From JANQIO01 sp965229625 (GTDB taxonomy: Bacteria; Pseudomonadota; Gammaproteobacteria; Pseudomonadales; Halieaceae), in the NCBI GenBank assembly GCA_965229625.1, contig CBDDJJ010000001.1, forward strand, positions 1,116,001 through 1,180,000: a stretch of DNA of 64,000 bases, given 5' to 3'. The notes beneath the pieces are model-generated. The model was not told the DNA's origin, searched no databases, and saw nothing but the letters and a program-made list of their open reading frames with translations. Positions 34,019-42,852 of this stretch are shown here, piece after piece. A program made the translations under genes and the position numbers. Positions within the stretch are counted from its first letter, which is position 1; each line of letters opens with the position of its first letter.

Positions 34019-35497
34019 ATGATGTACGAGAACATACTGGAGACCGTGGGCAACACGCCGATGGTCAAACTCAACCGGATCGCACCACCGGGCATCAACC
34101 TCTGGTGCAAGCTCGAATCACGCAATCCTATGGGTTCAGTGAAAGACCGCATTGCGCTGGCCATCATCGAGGACGCCGAGCGCCGCGGCACACTGCAGCC
34201 CGGGCAGACCGTGGTCGAAGCCACCAGTGGCAATACCGGCATTGGCCTGGCCATGGTGTGTGCCGCCAAGGGCTACCCCCTGGTGGTGACCATGGCCGAG
34301 AGCTTCAGTATCGAGCGCCGCAAACTGCTGCGCTTCCTCGGTGCGAAGGTGGTGCTGACCCCCGCCTCGGAAAAAGGCACCGGCATGAAAAAGAAGGCCG
34401 AGGAGCTGGCCGAGAAACACGGCTACTTCATGCCGCTGCAGTTTGAGAACCACGCCAACCCCGACATCCACTACCGCACCACCGCTCGCGAGATTCTCGA
34501 TGACTTCGGGGATACGCCGATTCACGCCTGGGTATCGGGCTTTGGCACTGGCGGTACCTTGCAGGGTGTATCCCGTGCCATGCAGGAAGAGAGCCCCGCC
34601 ACCCGCATCGTGGTCGCCGAGCCGGACAACGCCGCGCTGCTCGGCAGCGGAGTGCCCCAGGACGTGGACGAGAACGGCGTACCGAGCAGCAGCCACCCCC
34701 ATTTCCGGCCGCACCTGATGCAGGGCTGGACCCCGGATTTCATTTCCCGGATTACCCAGCACGCCATCGATGCCGAGCTTATCGACCAGTTGCTGCCGGT
34801 CAACGGCGCCGACGCCATGGCGGCTTCGCGCCTGCTGGCCCGGAAGGAAGGCATCTTTGTCGGCATTTCGGCAGGCGCCACCCTGGCGGCGGCGCTGGAA
34901 GTCGCCAGGGAAGCGCCTGAGGGTGCCAACATCGTGGTGATGCTGCCGGACACCGGAGAACGCTACCTGTCCACGCCGCTATTCGGTGAGATCAGTGAGG
35001 AGATGAACGAGGAGGAACTGGCCCTGTCGACCTCCACCCCGGGGTTCCGCTTCGACACCGAGAGCCCGGCTGCACCAGCCGTTGTTCCCACCAACCCCAG
35101 CGCTGACGCCGCCGCCTTCATCGAGAAGGTGGTGACCGAAGAGCCCGTGGTGATGTTCGCCCTGGAGTGGTGTGAGTTCTGCTGGACCCTGCGGAAGCTG
35201 TTTGATGCACTGGATATTCCCTTCCACGCCGTTGACATCGATTCGGTGGAGTACCAGGCCGACAACTGGGGCGTGAAAGTGCGCCAGGCCCTGCACCAGC
35301 GGCTCGACATTCCGACGATTCCCCAGGTGTTTGTGGGTGGCGAGCACCTGGGCGGCTGTACCGAGGTGATCAAGGCCTACCACGACGGCTCGCTACTGAA
35401 GCTCTTCGACGCCTGCGGCATTAGCTACCAGCACGATGAATCCATCAATGCCTGGTCGTTTATGCCCCAGTGGCTGCATTCACGCTACTCGGCCTGA
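34019..35497 (+). CDS. Cysteine synthase A fused to a C-terminal glutaredoxin domain
   Basis: Residues 1-320 are an O-acetylserine sulfhydrylase: ETVGNTPMVKLNR at the start, PLP lysine K42 in GSVKDRIALAI, substrate loop EATSGNTGIG, and phosphate loop GFGTGGTLQG. After a 45-residue linker rich in alanine and proline, residues 370-470 form a glutaredoxin with dithiol site CEFC (C385, C388), the cis-proline TIPQVFVGG and GGCTEVI. CysK alone is about 310-325 residues, so this is a genuine two-domain fusion (492 residues). It likely joins a sulfur-carrying or glutathione-linked substrate to cysteine formation. It is the last gene of the OsmC operon, 24 bp after the AhpD-like gene. Confidence 0.92.
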   Translation: MMYENILETVGNTPMVKLNRIAPPGINLWCKLESRNPMGSVKDRIALAIIEDAERRGTLQPGQTVVEATSGNTGIGLAMVCAAKGYPLVVTMAESFSIERRKLLRFLGAKVVLTPASEKGTGMKKKAEELAEKHGYFMPLQFENHANPDIHYRTTAREILDDFGDTPIHAWVSGFGTGGTLQGVSRAMQEESPATRIVVAEPDNAALLGSGVPQDVDENGVPSSSHPHFRPHLMQGWTPDFISRITQHAIDAELIDQLLPVNGADAMAASRLLARKEGIFVGISAGATLAAALEVAREAPEGANIVVMLPDTGERYLSTPLFGEISEEMNEEELALSTSTPGFRFDTESPAAPAVVPTNPSADAAAFIEKVVTEEPVVMFALEWCEFCWTLRKLFDALDIPFHAVDIDSVEYQADNWGVKVRQALHQRLDIPTIPQVFVGGEHLGGCTEVIKAYHDGSLLKLFDACGISYQHDESINAWSFMPQWLHSRYSA

Positions 35498-35520
35498 GTG
35501 GTCCCCGGAGGCTTTTCCCA

Positions 35521-37926
35521 TCAACCCCTGGCCGGTGCATCGGCCAGGGCCTCTCTCAGGAAAGCCTCTTCTTCATCCGTCCAGCGCCCACCCGCTTCGC
35601 GCCTTGCCTCCTCGAGGAGGACGGATGCTTTTTCCCAGTCCTGTTGTTGAGCCGCTATGGCGCCATCCAGCATCAGAGTCTCATAGATGTCTGGCGCCGC
35701 GTCCCGGGCCATTCCGAGATAAGCCAGTGCGAGATCCTCACGACCGAGCTGCAGCTCCAGCCTGCCCAGCGCCGAGGCTACGGCCGCCCTGCGCACCAGG
35801 TCACTGCCCTGCTCCGCGGCGCTACGGCCAGCCTGCAGAACTTCCAGCGCGCGTTCCGGCTTGCCCTCGGCCAATAGTGCGCTGGCGTGCAACAGATGGG
35901 CATCCACAGCCAGGTGGGGGACCATCAGGTCTTCCGCCGCCAGCACCGTCAGCGAGGTTTCAATAGCACCTGCGGTATCGCCCTGCACCAGTTCCAGCCA
36001 ACCGCGCTGAATGCCCACCCAGAGCACGCCGATGTCGTCTCCCATGTCGGTGACGATCTGGGTTGCCTGTGTCAGCATCTGGTCAGCGGTATCATATTGT
36101 CCACGGAGCCGCTCTATCTTGGACAAATCGTTGAGCGTGGCCGCCAGCTCCGCAGTGATACCGAGCTCCCGCGTGAGCACCAGCGCTTCCTGCAGCACCG
36201 CCTCCGCCGCGTCGAGCTTGCCCTGCAGGTACCGGGCGGATGCCAGACGGCGCAAGCTGGCGGTTTCTCCCCAGCGGTGACCGATTTCACGCGCGAGATC
36301 CAGGGATTGCTGCGCCAATAGCTCCGCAGATGCATAGTGGCCGCGGTATTCTTCCACTCGCGAAAAGGAAAACAGCGCCACCGCCTTCTGCGCGCTCAAG
36401 CCCTCGTCGTCGAAGGACACCAGGGCCCGCTCCAGGTATTGCTGCGCTTCATCCAGGCGACCGCTGTCCATGGCGTTGTTCGCCAGGCCACCCAGCACAT
36501 GACCCGGAATCGAGTCTATGCCGGCCTTTTCGAAGGCCTGCACGGCCCGCTCCAGCAATGCGCGCTCTTCGACATATTCCTGAAGCTCACCGGCGACAAT
36601 CGCCAGGCTGTTGAGTACGCCGGCATTTTCAAAGTGCAGACCCAGCGTCTCGTAGATCGCTGAGGCGCGCAGGTAGAAGTCCCGGGCGGTGAGGTACTCG
36701 TCAAGACGAAGATGAGCATTGCCGAGCTGGTACAAGGCGGCCGCCTCCTCAGGCTGCAGCTTCTTCTGCCGTGCTTCCTCTGCCAGTTGCAACAGCACCT
36801 CGGCGGCCTCCCGGGCTTCGCCAAGGTTGAGCCGCGTGGTGGCGAGCGCGTGGCGAGCCCAGAAATTATCTGGCTCTTCGGCAACCGCTGACCTCAGCAA
36901 TGTCTCTGCCTGCTCGAGGTTGCCCCGCAGCATCTGGTCTCGACCACGCGCGTAGGCCTCATTGACAAACATATCGTCCGACACGACAGCTTCCGCGATC
37001 GCTACCTCCTTTGCGGCCGGCAAAGTGCTTGCCAGCGCACGCCGAAACTCCACGATCAGGTTCAGCGGATCGCTTCCCAGGAATTCAACTCGCCGGGTAT
37101 TACCACCCTGCTGCACGATGTCCGCATTGACGCGGTAGAACTGACCGGGGCGCGTCAGCACGCCGCGAATGACATGGGTCGCCCCAAATCGCGCGTAAAG
37201 CTGTGCATAAAGCGATGAAAGATCTTCAGGCATTGCGCTGGTCGCTGAGCCGCGATCACCCAGCAGGCCAACCACGTCGCTCGACGCGAGAACGCGCAAC
37301 CCACCAGATCGCCGCAACTCGCCGGCCAGCATATCCATGAGACCGTAGGTGACCCAATCCATATCGGTTTCGCCGGTCTGGTTGGCGATGGGCAGGACGG
37401 CAATGCGTGCAGCTTCCGCTGCCGGACTATCCGAAGTGAACCACCGCTGCGAAAACAGCAGCCCCAGCGCGATAACTACCACAAGCCCTGCCCCGGCAAC
37501 GCGCAGCAGCTTTTGGCTGCTCCAGGCCGGTGGCAGGCTCACTGGGCGAGAATCAGTCGCTGTAGTCGCCGCAGGCTCCGTCGCCGGCGCCGGCGCTTCC
37601 GCAAGCTCAGCAACGAAGCGGTACCCGTAACCGTGCACGGTCTTGATGCTGTGCTGCTGCTCGGCATCATCATTCACAGCTTTGCGCGCCTTCATCACCG
37701 CTCGCGCCAGCGAGGCTTCCGTGACCACAGCGCCGGGCCATATGGCCTCGAGCAGTTCGTCCTTGGTCACCACCCGATCGCGATGCTCAAGCAGGAAGGC
37801 AAGCAAATCAAAGACGCGGGGCTGCAGCTCGACGACTTCGCCGTCGAGCAACAATTCGCGACTTTTCAGGCGCAGCTCATAGCTACCAAAACGATAGGTG
37901 TCGCCTGCTGGGGATTCTGCTTGCAT
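35521..37926 (-). CDS. CadC-like membrane regulator with TPR sensor region
   Basis: The 801-residue protein has an N-terminal OmpR-type winged helix (FGSYELRLKSRELLLDGEVV, then LLEAIWPGAVVTEASLARAV, residues 12-105), an alanine/proline linker, one membrane helix near residues 145-165 (LLRVAGAGLVVVIALGLLFS), and a long C-terminal region of TPR-like helical repeats (about 330-790). A TolB-N-like segment, RIAVLPIANQTGETDMDWVT, follows the membrane helix. It presumably senses a signal outside the membrane and binds DNA inside, as CadC does. Starts at 37926 and 37956 are both possible; neither has a strong ribosome site. Target genes are unknown. Confidence 0.87.
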   Translation of the reverse strand: MQAESPAGDTYRFGSYELRLKSRELLLDGEVVELQPRVFDLLAFLLEHRDRVVTKDELLEAIWPGAVVTEASLARAVMKARKAVNDDAEQQHSIKTVHGYGYRFVAELAEAPAPATEPAATTATDSRPVSLPPAWSSQKLLRVAGAGLVVVIALGLLFSQRWFTSDSPAAEAARIAVLPIANQTGETDMDWVTYGLMDMLAGELRRSGGLRVLASSDVVGLLGDRGSATSAMPEDLSSLYAQLYARFGATHVIRGVLTRPGQFYRVNADIVQQGGNTRRVEFLGSDPLNLIVEFRRALASTLPAAKEVAIAEAVVSDDMFVNEAYARGRDQMLRGNLEQAETLLRSAVAEEPDNFWARHALATTRLNLGEAREAAEVLLQLAEEARQKKLQPEEAAALYQLGNAHLRLDEYLTARDFYLRASAIYETLGLHFENAGVLNSLAIVAGELQEYVEERALLERAVQAFEKAGIDSIPGHVLGGLANNAMDSGRLDEAQQYLERALVSFDDEGLSAQKAVALFSFSRVEEYRGHYASAELLAQQSLDLAREIGHRWGETASLRRLASARYLQGKLDAAEAVLQEALVLTRELGITAELAATLNDLSKIERLRGQYDTADQMLTQATQIVTDMGDDIGVLWVGIQRGWLELVQGDTAGAIETSLTVLAAEDLMVPHLAVDAHLLHASALLAEGKPERALEVLQAGRSAAEQGSDLVRRAAVASALGRLELQLGREDLALAYLGMARDAAPDIYETLMLDGAIAAQQQDWEKASVLLEEARREAGGRWTDEEEAFLREALADAPARG

Positions 37927-38246
37927 AGTGAAATAACAGCCTGCGCCAACGCTCACATTTGTCGATTCGCGGCAGCGCTTTTGCGGTTAAACATTTCGGC
38001 CAGGCAGTGTAAGCTCGCTTGCTCGCGCCGCTCACAAAGCCGGCCTATATTACGGACTTCGCCTGTTGATAGGAAGAACCCGCGCAGCGCGACCGCCCTC
38101 GCCGGCCATTCTGACAGTGATCAGCCCGTAAACCAGCCGCGTGGGGGCCGTTCGGTCAGCAAAACCGACCGTTCAGTCACACATGGCTTTTCCCCGCCCA
38201 CATCCCGGGCCTAAATGTGACCTCCAACACCGAGGAGGTGCACATC

Positions 38247-38966
38247 ATGAGAGTTTCACTGGTTGTTCTTGTCTGGCTGAGCCTGCTGCTGATGGTAAGC
38301 CGAGTTCACGCAGATAATATTCACTACATTGGCTTCAACAGCTTCCACGCTGGCGATCACACACAAAGCGCCCAGGATTTCGACGACTACATCAGCGAGC
38401 TGCTACCCATCATGGACAAATACGGGATGACGCTGGCGGTCTACAACGTGGTCCACGGCGGCAGCGAGGCGCTACCGGCCGACGTTGTCACCTTTGGCAC
38501 CGCGACGGATCAGCACAGCTTCCAGGCGTTTTTCGAAGACCCCGCCCTGCATGCCATCTTCCCCACGCTGGCAGGAGCCCTTTCGGGCCACCAGGTGGTC
38601 TTCACCTCGGGCCCGTTCCTTCCGGATACAGCGGGGCGCGAGCACCTGCTACTGCAACTGGACTGGCTGCAGGCATCGCCCGAAGCTGCGGCCAAACTCA
38701 GGGCGGACTCCAGCGCCTACCAGCAAGCGCAGCAGCGCTACGGGGTCAGGCAGGTGGCACAGTCCACCGGTATAATGTCGAACCGCGGGCTCGCCGCGGA
38801 GGTCGAAGATACGGTACCGCCGCAGTCCCTCGAAATCTGGCGCATGCGCGATGCACATGGGTTCTTTGACGACCCTGAAGTGCGGACCGTTCACGACAGC
38901 ATCGAGGCCCTGGTAGACCGGAGCGAGGCGTTCTGGTTGACACCGCGAGCCGCCAATCGGCAATAA
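38247..38966 (+). CDS. Exported protein, possibly of dimeric alpha/beta-barrel (DUF1330-like) fold
   Basis: A 239-residue protein with a signal peptide (MRVSLVVLVWLSLLLMVSRVHA). The first half of the mature part, VVTFGTATDQHSFQAFFEDP and the flanking strands, resembles the DUF1330/ABM type ferredoxin-like fold; this is a weak match. The second half is unrecognised. A perfect GAGGAGGTG ribosome site supports the ATG at 38247. It is 14 bp before the histidine-kinase gene, so the three form an operon, and it could be the signal-binding or output partner of that kinase. Confidence 0.7.
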   Translation: MRVSLVVLVWLSLLLMVSRVHADNIHYIGFNSFHAGDHTQSAQDFDDYISELLPIMDKYGMTLAVYNVVHGGSEALPADVVTFGTATDQHSFQAFFEDPALHAIFPTLAGALSGHQVVFTSGPFLPDTAGREHLLLQLDWLQASPEAAAKLRADSSAYQQAQQRYGVRQVAQSTGIMSNRGLAAEVEDTVPPQSLEIWRMRDAHGFFDDPEVRTVHDSIEALVDRSEAFWLTPRAANRQ

Positions 38967-38980
38967 CTTTGGGGGCGGAC

Positions 38981-39979
38981 ATGAAACTGTCAGCAAAGCG
39001 CAAGGCTGACCTGGCCGCCACCCTGGCCATTGCGGTCGCGTTGCCGGGGTATTACAAGGTCAAGTACCTGCTGGAAGGCCAGCTTGAGCTTGCGGACCTG
39101 TGGCAGGCTGCCGCGCTGCTGGAAGTGCTGTTTGCCTTTTGCCTGGCAGTGCTGCTGATCTCGCTCTATCGTGCCGGCGAGACGTTGACCGCTCGCTACC
39201 CGCGCTTGATGCCGCGGCGGTTGTCGCTGGCGCTGCTGGTGGGGCTGGCCGCGTTAACCGCGGTAGTGTTTTCACGTTTCTTCTTCAATGTCGTGGTGGA
39301 CTGGGGATCCGCCGCCAGCTTTGAGTTCGACCTGGTGGTGCTGGCCGTGCTGCTGCCATTGATCGTGTCCGGGATTGGTGACCGCGTGTTCCTGGCCAAT
39401 GCCGCGCGCGACGCCGAGCGCGCAGAACTCGCAGCGCGCATCGAGATCCTCAAGGCGCGGCTCAGCCCGCACTTCCTGTTCAATAGCCTGAACAGCCTGG
39501 TGGATATCATAGAAGAGGACTCAGAGCTGGCGGTGCGCTTCGTCGAGGAGATGGCGGCGATCTACCGCTACATTCTCGACAGCCGCGACCTGAGCGTGGT
39601 CCCCGTGCAGGCAGAACTCGATGCGGTTTCCTCACTGGTGTATCTGCTGGAGACCCGCCACCCGGGAGCCATCACTTTCGACTGCCGCCTGCCGCCGGAG
39701 GTGACAGGCCGGCACATCGTGCCCCTGACCCTGCAAACGCTGGTAGAGAATGCGCTCAAGCACAATCTTTACTCGGCCCAGCAGCCCCTCCAGCTTCGCA
39801 TCTACGCCAGCGACAGCGACCTGGTGGTAGAAAACACGCTGAACCTTCGCACCCATCAGAACACAACCGCCATGGGGCTGGAGAACCTGGCCAGGCGTGT
39901 GGAACACGCCTGTCATCGCGAGATCGTTGTGGACCGATCAGAGAAATTGTTCTCGGTGCGGGTGCCGCTGTTGGCATGA
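38981..39979 (+). CDS. Sensor histidine kinase, LytS/YehU type
   Basis: The 332-residue kinase has an N-terminal part with about four membrane helices (residues 12-135), then the His_kinase domain of the LytS family with phosphoacceptor in LKARLSPHFLFNSLNSLVDI near residue 160, and an ATPase domain with LTLQTLVENALKHNLYSAQQ and TTAMGLENLARRV. There is no PAS or GAF sensor domain, so sensing must involve the membrane part. The ATG at 38981 follows a GGGGG stretch. It overlaps the response regulator by 4 bp. Confidence 0.92.
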   Translation: MKLSAKRKADLAATLAIAVALPGYYKVKYLLEGQLELADLWQAAALLEVLFAFCLAVLLISLYRAGETLTARYPRLMPRRLSLALLVGLAALTAVVFSRFFFNVVVDWGSAASFEFDLVVLAVLLPLIVSGIGDRVFLANAARDAERAELAARIEILKARLSPHFLFNSLNSLVDIIEEDSELAVRFVEEMAAIYRYILDSRDLSVVPVQAELDAVSSLVYLLETRHPGAITFDCRLPPEVTGRHIVPLTLQTLVENALKHNLYSAQQPLQLRIYASDSDLVVENTLNLRTHQNTTAMGLENLARRVEHACHREIVVDRSEKLFSVRVPLLA

Positions 39980-40728
39980 AAGTACTGATCGTAGAAGACG
40001 AACCCCGGGCAGCACGGCGCCTGGCCCGGCTGATCAGTCGGATTGACCCGGAAGCAGAGGTCATCGCGACCCTGGGTTCGGTAGCGGACAGTGTGGCGTG
40101 GTTTGGGCAGCACCCACAACCGGACCTCGTGTTTCTCGATGTCCGTCTGGGTGACGGCAATTGCTTTGAAATACTCGACCAGGTCGACATGCAGTCACCC
40201 ATCGTGTTCTGCACGGCATACAGTGAATATGCACTGCGAGCCTTCGCCGTGAACAGTATCGACTACCTGCTGAAGCCCCTGGTGGCCAAGGACCTGCAGC
40301 GCGCCCTGGCCAAGTACAAACGCCTGGCGGGTTATCGCATGGCCCCGGAGGCCTGGCCGGATTTCACCCGCGAAGCAACGCCGCCACACTATCAACAACA
40401 GTTCCTGGTGGCACTGGGCGGGCGCTTTGTTCCGGTGCGGGTTGAAGAGGTCGTGGCAGCGCGCAGCTACCTGAAGTCTGTACAACTGCTCGATCGCGAT
40501 GGCAGGGAGTGGCTGCTGGACCAGCCGTTAATAGACGTCGAAGCCTGCCTTGACCCCAAGCTGTTCACAAGGCTCAGCCGCCAGTGGTTGGTACGCGTGT
40601 CGGCGATATCGGAGTTGACCAGGGGCCCGGACGGCTACGCCGTATCGCTGCCGCCACTGGAGACTGCTTTGAAAGTGTCGCGAGCCCGGGTCGCTGCGCT
40701 CAAGCAACGCATGCGCCACCTCGACTGA
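39976..40728 (+). CDS. LytTR-family response regulator (AlgR/LytR type)
   Basis: The 250-residue protein has a receiver domain (MKVLIVEDEPRAARRLARLI start, phosphoacceptor Asp in PDLVFLDVRLGDG near residue 53, FCTAYSEYALRAFAVNSIDY near 85) and a C-terminal LytTR DNA-binding domain (VEEVVAARSYLKSVQLLDRD, then LFTRLSRQWLVRVSAI). It partners with the overlapping kinase. Target promoters are not known; direct repeats expected for LytTR binding were not found with confidence near these genes. Confidence 0.93.
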   Translation: MKVLIVEDEPRAARRLARLISRIDPEAEVIATLGSVADSVAWFGQHPQPDLVFLDVRLGDGNCFEILDQVDMQSPIVFCTAYSEYALRAFAVNSIDYLLKPLVAKDLQRALAKYKRLAGYRMAPEAWPDFTREATPPHYQQQFLVALGGRFVPVRVEEVVAARSYLKSVQLLDRDGREWLLDQPLIDVEACLDPKLFTRLSRQWLVRVSAISELTRGPDGYAVSLPPLETALKVSRARVAALKQRMRHLD

Positions 40729-40815
40729 ACGCCAGGCCAGTCTTTAGAGGCGGCAAGCCAATCACTTGCTGCGGGACGAAGCTGCTGCTGGGGTTGTCTG
40801 CAAACGCCTCGGGCG

Positions 40816-41271
40816 CTAACCGTCATTGGCACTGTGGGCCATCACCTTGCGCAACAGGCGCGCCAGTTGTTGTGCCTCGCGCTCGTTGAGTTTGTTGCCA
40901 AACTCCCGTTGTATGGAGTCAGCGTAGACTGGCCAGACCTTTCGCAGCAACTGCTTGCCCTCGGTGGTGATCTTGATGCGATTGCCGCGCCCGTCTTCCG
41001 CGGTCGCTTCCCGGCGCACCAGGGCCTGTTTTTCGAGGCGATCGATCAGGCGCGACAGGTTGTGCTTGCTCAGTAGAATCTTGTCACCCACTTCGAATTG
41101 TCGAAGGCCGTCTTCTCCCGCCCGGCGCAATTCCAGCAGCACGTCATACCAATCCAGCGGCGGCAGGCCGGCGCGCTTCAGCGCTGCGCCCACTTCTTCC
41201 AGCAACCTGCGGTTAGCCCGATGCAACATAACCCAGGCCTCGATCGTTAGTTCACTTGGTAGTTCGTTCAT
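40816..41271 (-). CDS. MarR-family transcriptional regulator
   Basis: The 151-residue protein has the MarR winged helix: LLELRRAGEDGLRQFEVGDK, LLSKHNLSRLIDRLEKQALV and the wing RREATAEDGRGNRIKITTEG (residues 45-110). It is divergent from a rhodanese-DoxX operon, and two near-identical 18-bp palindromes lie between them, so autoregulation and control of that operon are very likely. The inducing ligand is unknown. Confidence 0.93.
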   Translation of the reverse strand: MNELPSELTIEAWVMLHRANRRLLEEVGAALKRAGLPPLDWYDVLLELRRAGEDGLRQFEVGDKILLSKHNLSRLIDRLEKQALVRREATAEDGRGNRIKITTEGKQLLRKVWPVYADSIQREFGNKLNEREAQQLARLLRKVMAHSANDG

Positions 41272-41293
41272 GACGAGGAAGCTTAATGCCTAG

Positions 41294-41348
41294 TAGTTGC
41301 AATTACAACTATATGCCGCTATTATTCATCTGGTTGCATTTGCAACTA
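41294..41348. promoter_or_regulatory. Two palindromic operators in the MarR-rhodanese gap
   Basis: TAGTTGCAATTACAACTA (41294-41311) and TGGTTGCATTTGCAACTA (41331-41348) share the half-site TAGTTG(C/T)A and lie 37 bp apart between the divergent genes. Size and symmetry are those of MarR dimer sites. The first begins 23 bp upstream of the marR start; the second ends 29 bp before the rhodanese start. Confidence 0.8.
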
Positions 41349-41377
41349 CTTAAATCCCTAAAAACTCGGAGGTACTT

Positions 41378-41710
41378 ATGAACAAATCAATCAGCCGCGA
41401 ACAGCTCAAGCAGATGATGGACACCGGCGAACAGCTGACACTTATAGAAGCGTTACCGGAGCGGTATTTCGAGGCAGAACACCTGCCCGGCGCCATCAAT
41501 ATTCCCCACACTGAGGTGCGCAGCCGGGCCGCTGAAGTGCTGCCCGACAAGGACGCCTTCATCGTCGTGTACTGCTCCAACACGGCCTGCCAGAACTCCA
41601 ACATGGCCGCGCACATGCTCACGCAGATGGGCTACACCAACGCCCATGAGTACGTGGAAGGAAAGCAGCACTGGATGGAAGGCAACTACCCGGTCGAAAC
41701 CGGTCTGTGA
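41378..41710 (+). CDS. Rhodanese-like domain protein
   Basis: A single-domain rhodanese of 110 residues. The active loop reads VVYCSNTACQNSNMAAHML, with the persulfide cysteine at about residue 67 (YCSN) and a further cysteine at about 72 (TACQN). Rhodanese fold segments ALPERYFEAEHLPGAINIPH and MGYTNAHEYVEGKQHWMEGN flank it. It transfers sulfane sulfur or acts as a redox sensor. GGAGGT precedes the ATG. It is followed after 9 bp by a DoxX gene and is probably repressed by the divergent MarR protein. Confidence 0.9.
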   Translation: MNKSISREQLKQMMDTGEQLTLIEALPERYFEAEHLPGAINIPHTEVRSRAAEVLPDKDAFIVVYCSNTACQNSNMAAHMLTQMGYTNAHEYVEGKQHWMEGNYPVETGL

Positions 41711-41719
41711 GGTGATGAA

Positions 41720-42145
41720 ATGACAAACAATGACTTTGATTACAACGCAGCCGGCGCGGCCCTGCTGAGGCTGGCACTGGGCAGCATGTGGGTGGCACAC
41801 GCGCTGCTGAAGTGGTTTGTGTTCACCATGCCGGGCTTTGCCGGTTGGCTGGAAAGCCAGGGTTTGCCAGGGTTCATGGCATGGCCGGTGTTTCTGCTCG
41901 AACTGGTGGGTGGCACGATGCTTCTACTGGGAATCTACGGTCGCCAGGTATCAGCCTTGCTGCTACCGGTGATGCTGGTAGCAGCCTGGACCCACGCCGG
42001 CAACGGCTGGGTGCACAACAGCGAGGGCGGCGGCTGGGAATACCCGGTGTTCCTGGTAGTCGCCTCCATCGTTCACCTATTGATTGGCGACGGCAAGCTG
42101 GCATTGAGCCAGAGCATTTTTGCGGAGGAAAAAGCGATCGCGTAA
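41720..42145 (+). CDS. DoxX-family membrane protein
   Basis: The 141-residue protein has four membrane helices in the DoxX pattern (LLRLALGSMWVAHALLKWFV, PVFLLELVGGTMLLLGIYGR, LLPVMLVAAWTHAGNGW, VFLVVASIVHLLIGDG). DoxX proteins are linked to thiosulfate oxidation in archaea and, in bacteria, to redox stress complexes. Pairing with a rhodanese suggests thiol or sulfane-sulfur stress, which is inference. Confidence 0.88.
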   Translation: MTNNDFDYNAAGAALLRLALGSMWVAHALLKWFVFTMPGFAGWLESQGLPGFMAWPVFLLELVGGTMLLLGIYGRQVSALLLPVMLVAAWTHAGNGWVHNSEGGGWEYPVFLVVASIVHLLIGDGKLALSQSIFAEEKAIA

Positions 42146-42274
42146 ATAGCCATCCCGGGACCTCAACCGTCCCGGGAGGGCCTGCCCTAAAGACAGCCGC
42201 TGCGCGCCTGTCTCCCCTCCCGAACATCACCCCGCCGGAACCGGCAATCGGGTTGCGGCCACCGCCAGAAGGCC

Positions 42275-42739
42275 TTACTGCGACGCCACCTTGTACATGA
42301 ATGCGACACTCTCATCTGAGTGCTCCGGCTGTTCGACGAAGCCGAGGCTCAGGTAAAGCCGGTACGCGCGCTGGTTGGCCCGGTAAACGTTGAGGCTTAC
42401 CCCTTGCCCGTGCAGCGCCAGTGCATGGCGAATCAAGCTTTCACACATCGAGCGGCCGAAGCCCTGGCCACGAAACTCCGGGTTGGTGATGATGCGGGCC
42501 AGATGCGAGCCGTGCTCGCCACGCGGAAAAACCTGGCCAAACGCCATCAGTTCCCGGCCGACTCGACAGGCCCTGGCATTGTCTGGTGCAAATCCAATGT
42601 CCTGTATCAGCTGCGACCTCTCAATCGGGTAGCTGACCAGCGGGCCCGCCCAGGTGCGGCAATCCTCCTCACTGCCAATCCATGAAATTACCTCGTCCAG
42701 GTCACTCTCTGTGGCTGCTGTTATCTCTAATTCGGTCAT
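42275..42739 (-). CDS. GNAT-family N-acetyltransferase
   Basis: The 154-residue protein has the GNAT core ITNPEFRGQGFGRSMCESLI near residue 90 and VYRANQRAYRLYLSLGFVEQ near 122. The N-terminus MTELEITAATESDLDEVISW is typical, and the ATG at 42739 is preferred over an upstream start at 42835 that adds a non-conserved tail. The acceptor is unknown. Confidence 0.85.
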   Translation of the reverse strand: MTELEITAATESDLDEVISWIGSEEDCRTWAGPLVSYPIERSQLIQDIGFAPDNARACRVGRELMAFGQVFPRGEHGSHLARIITNPEFRGQGFGRSMCESLIRHALALHGQGVSLNVYRANQRAYRLYLSLGFVEQPEHSDESVAFMYKVASQ

Positions 42740-42852
42740 TAGGAACCTAAACAGGGTGATCGCACCAGCACGCCCGCCCGATGCCAATACTTCATGGCGT
42801 CCCCTCCAACTAGCGGCGGGTGTGCCGAGAACCAAAACCCGCGCAACAGGTG

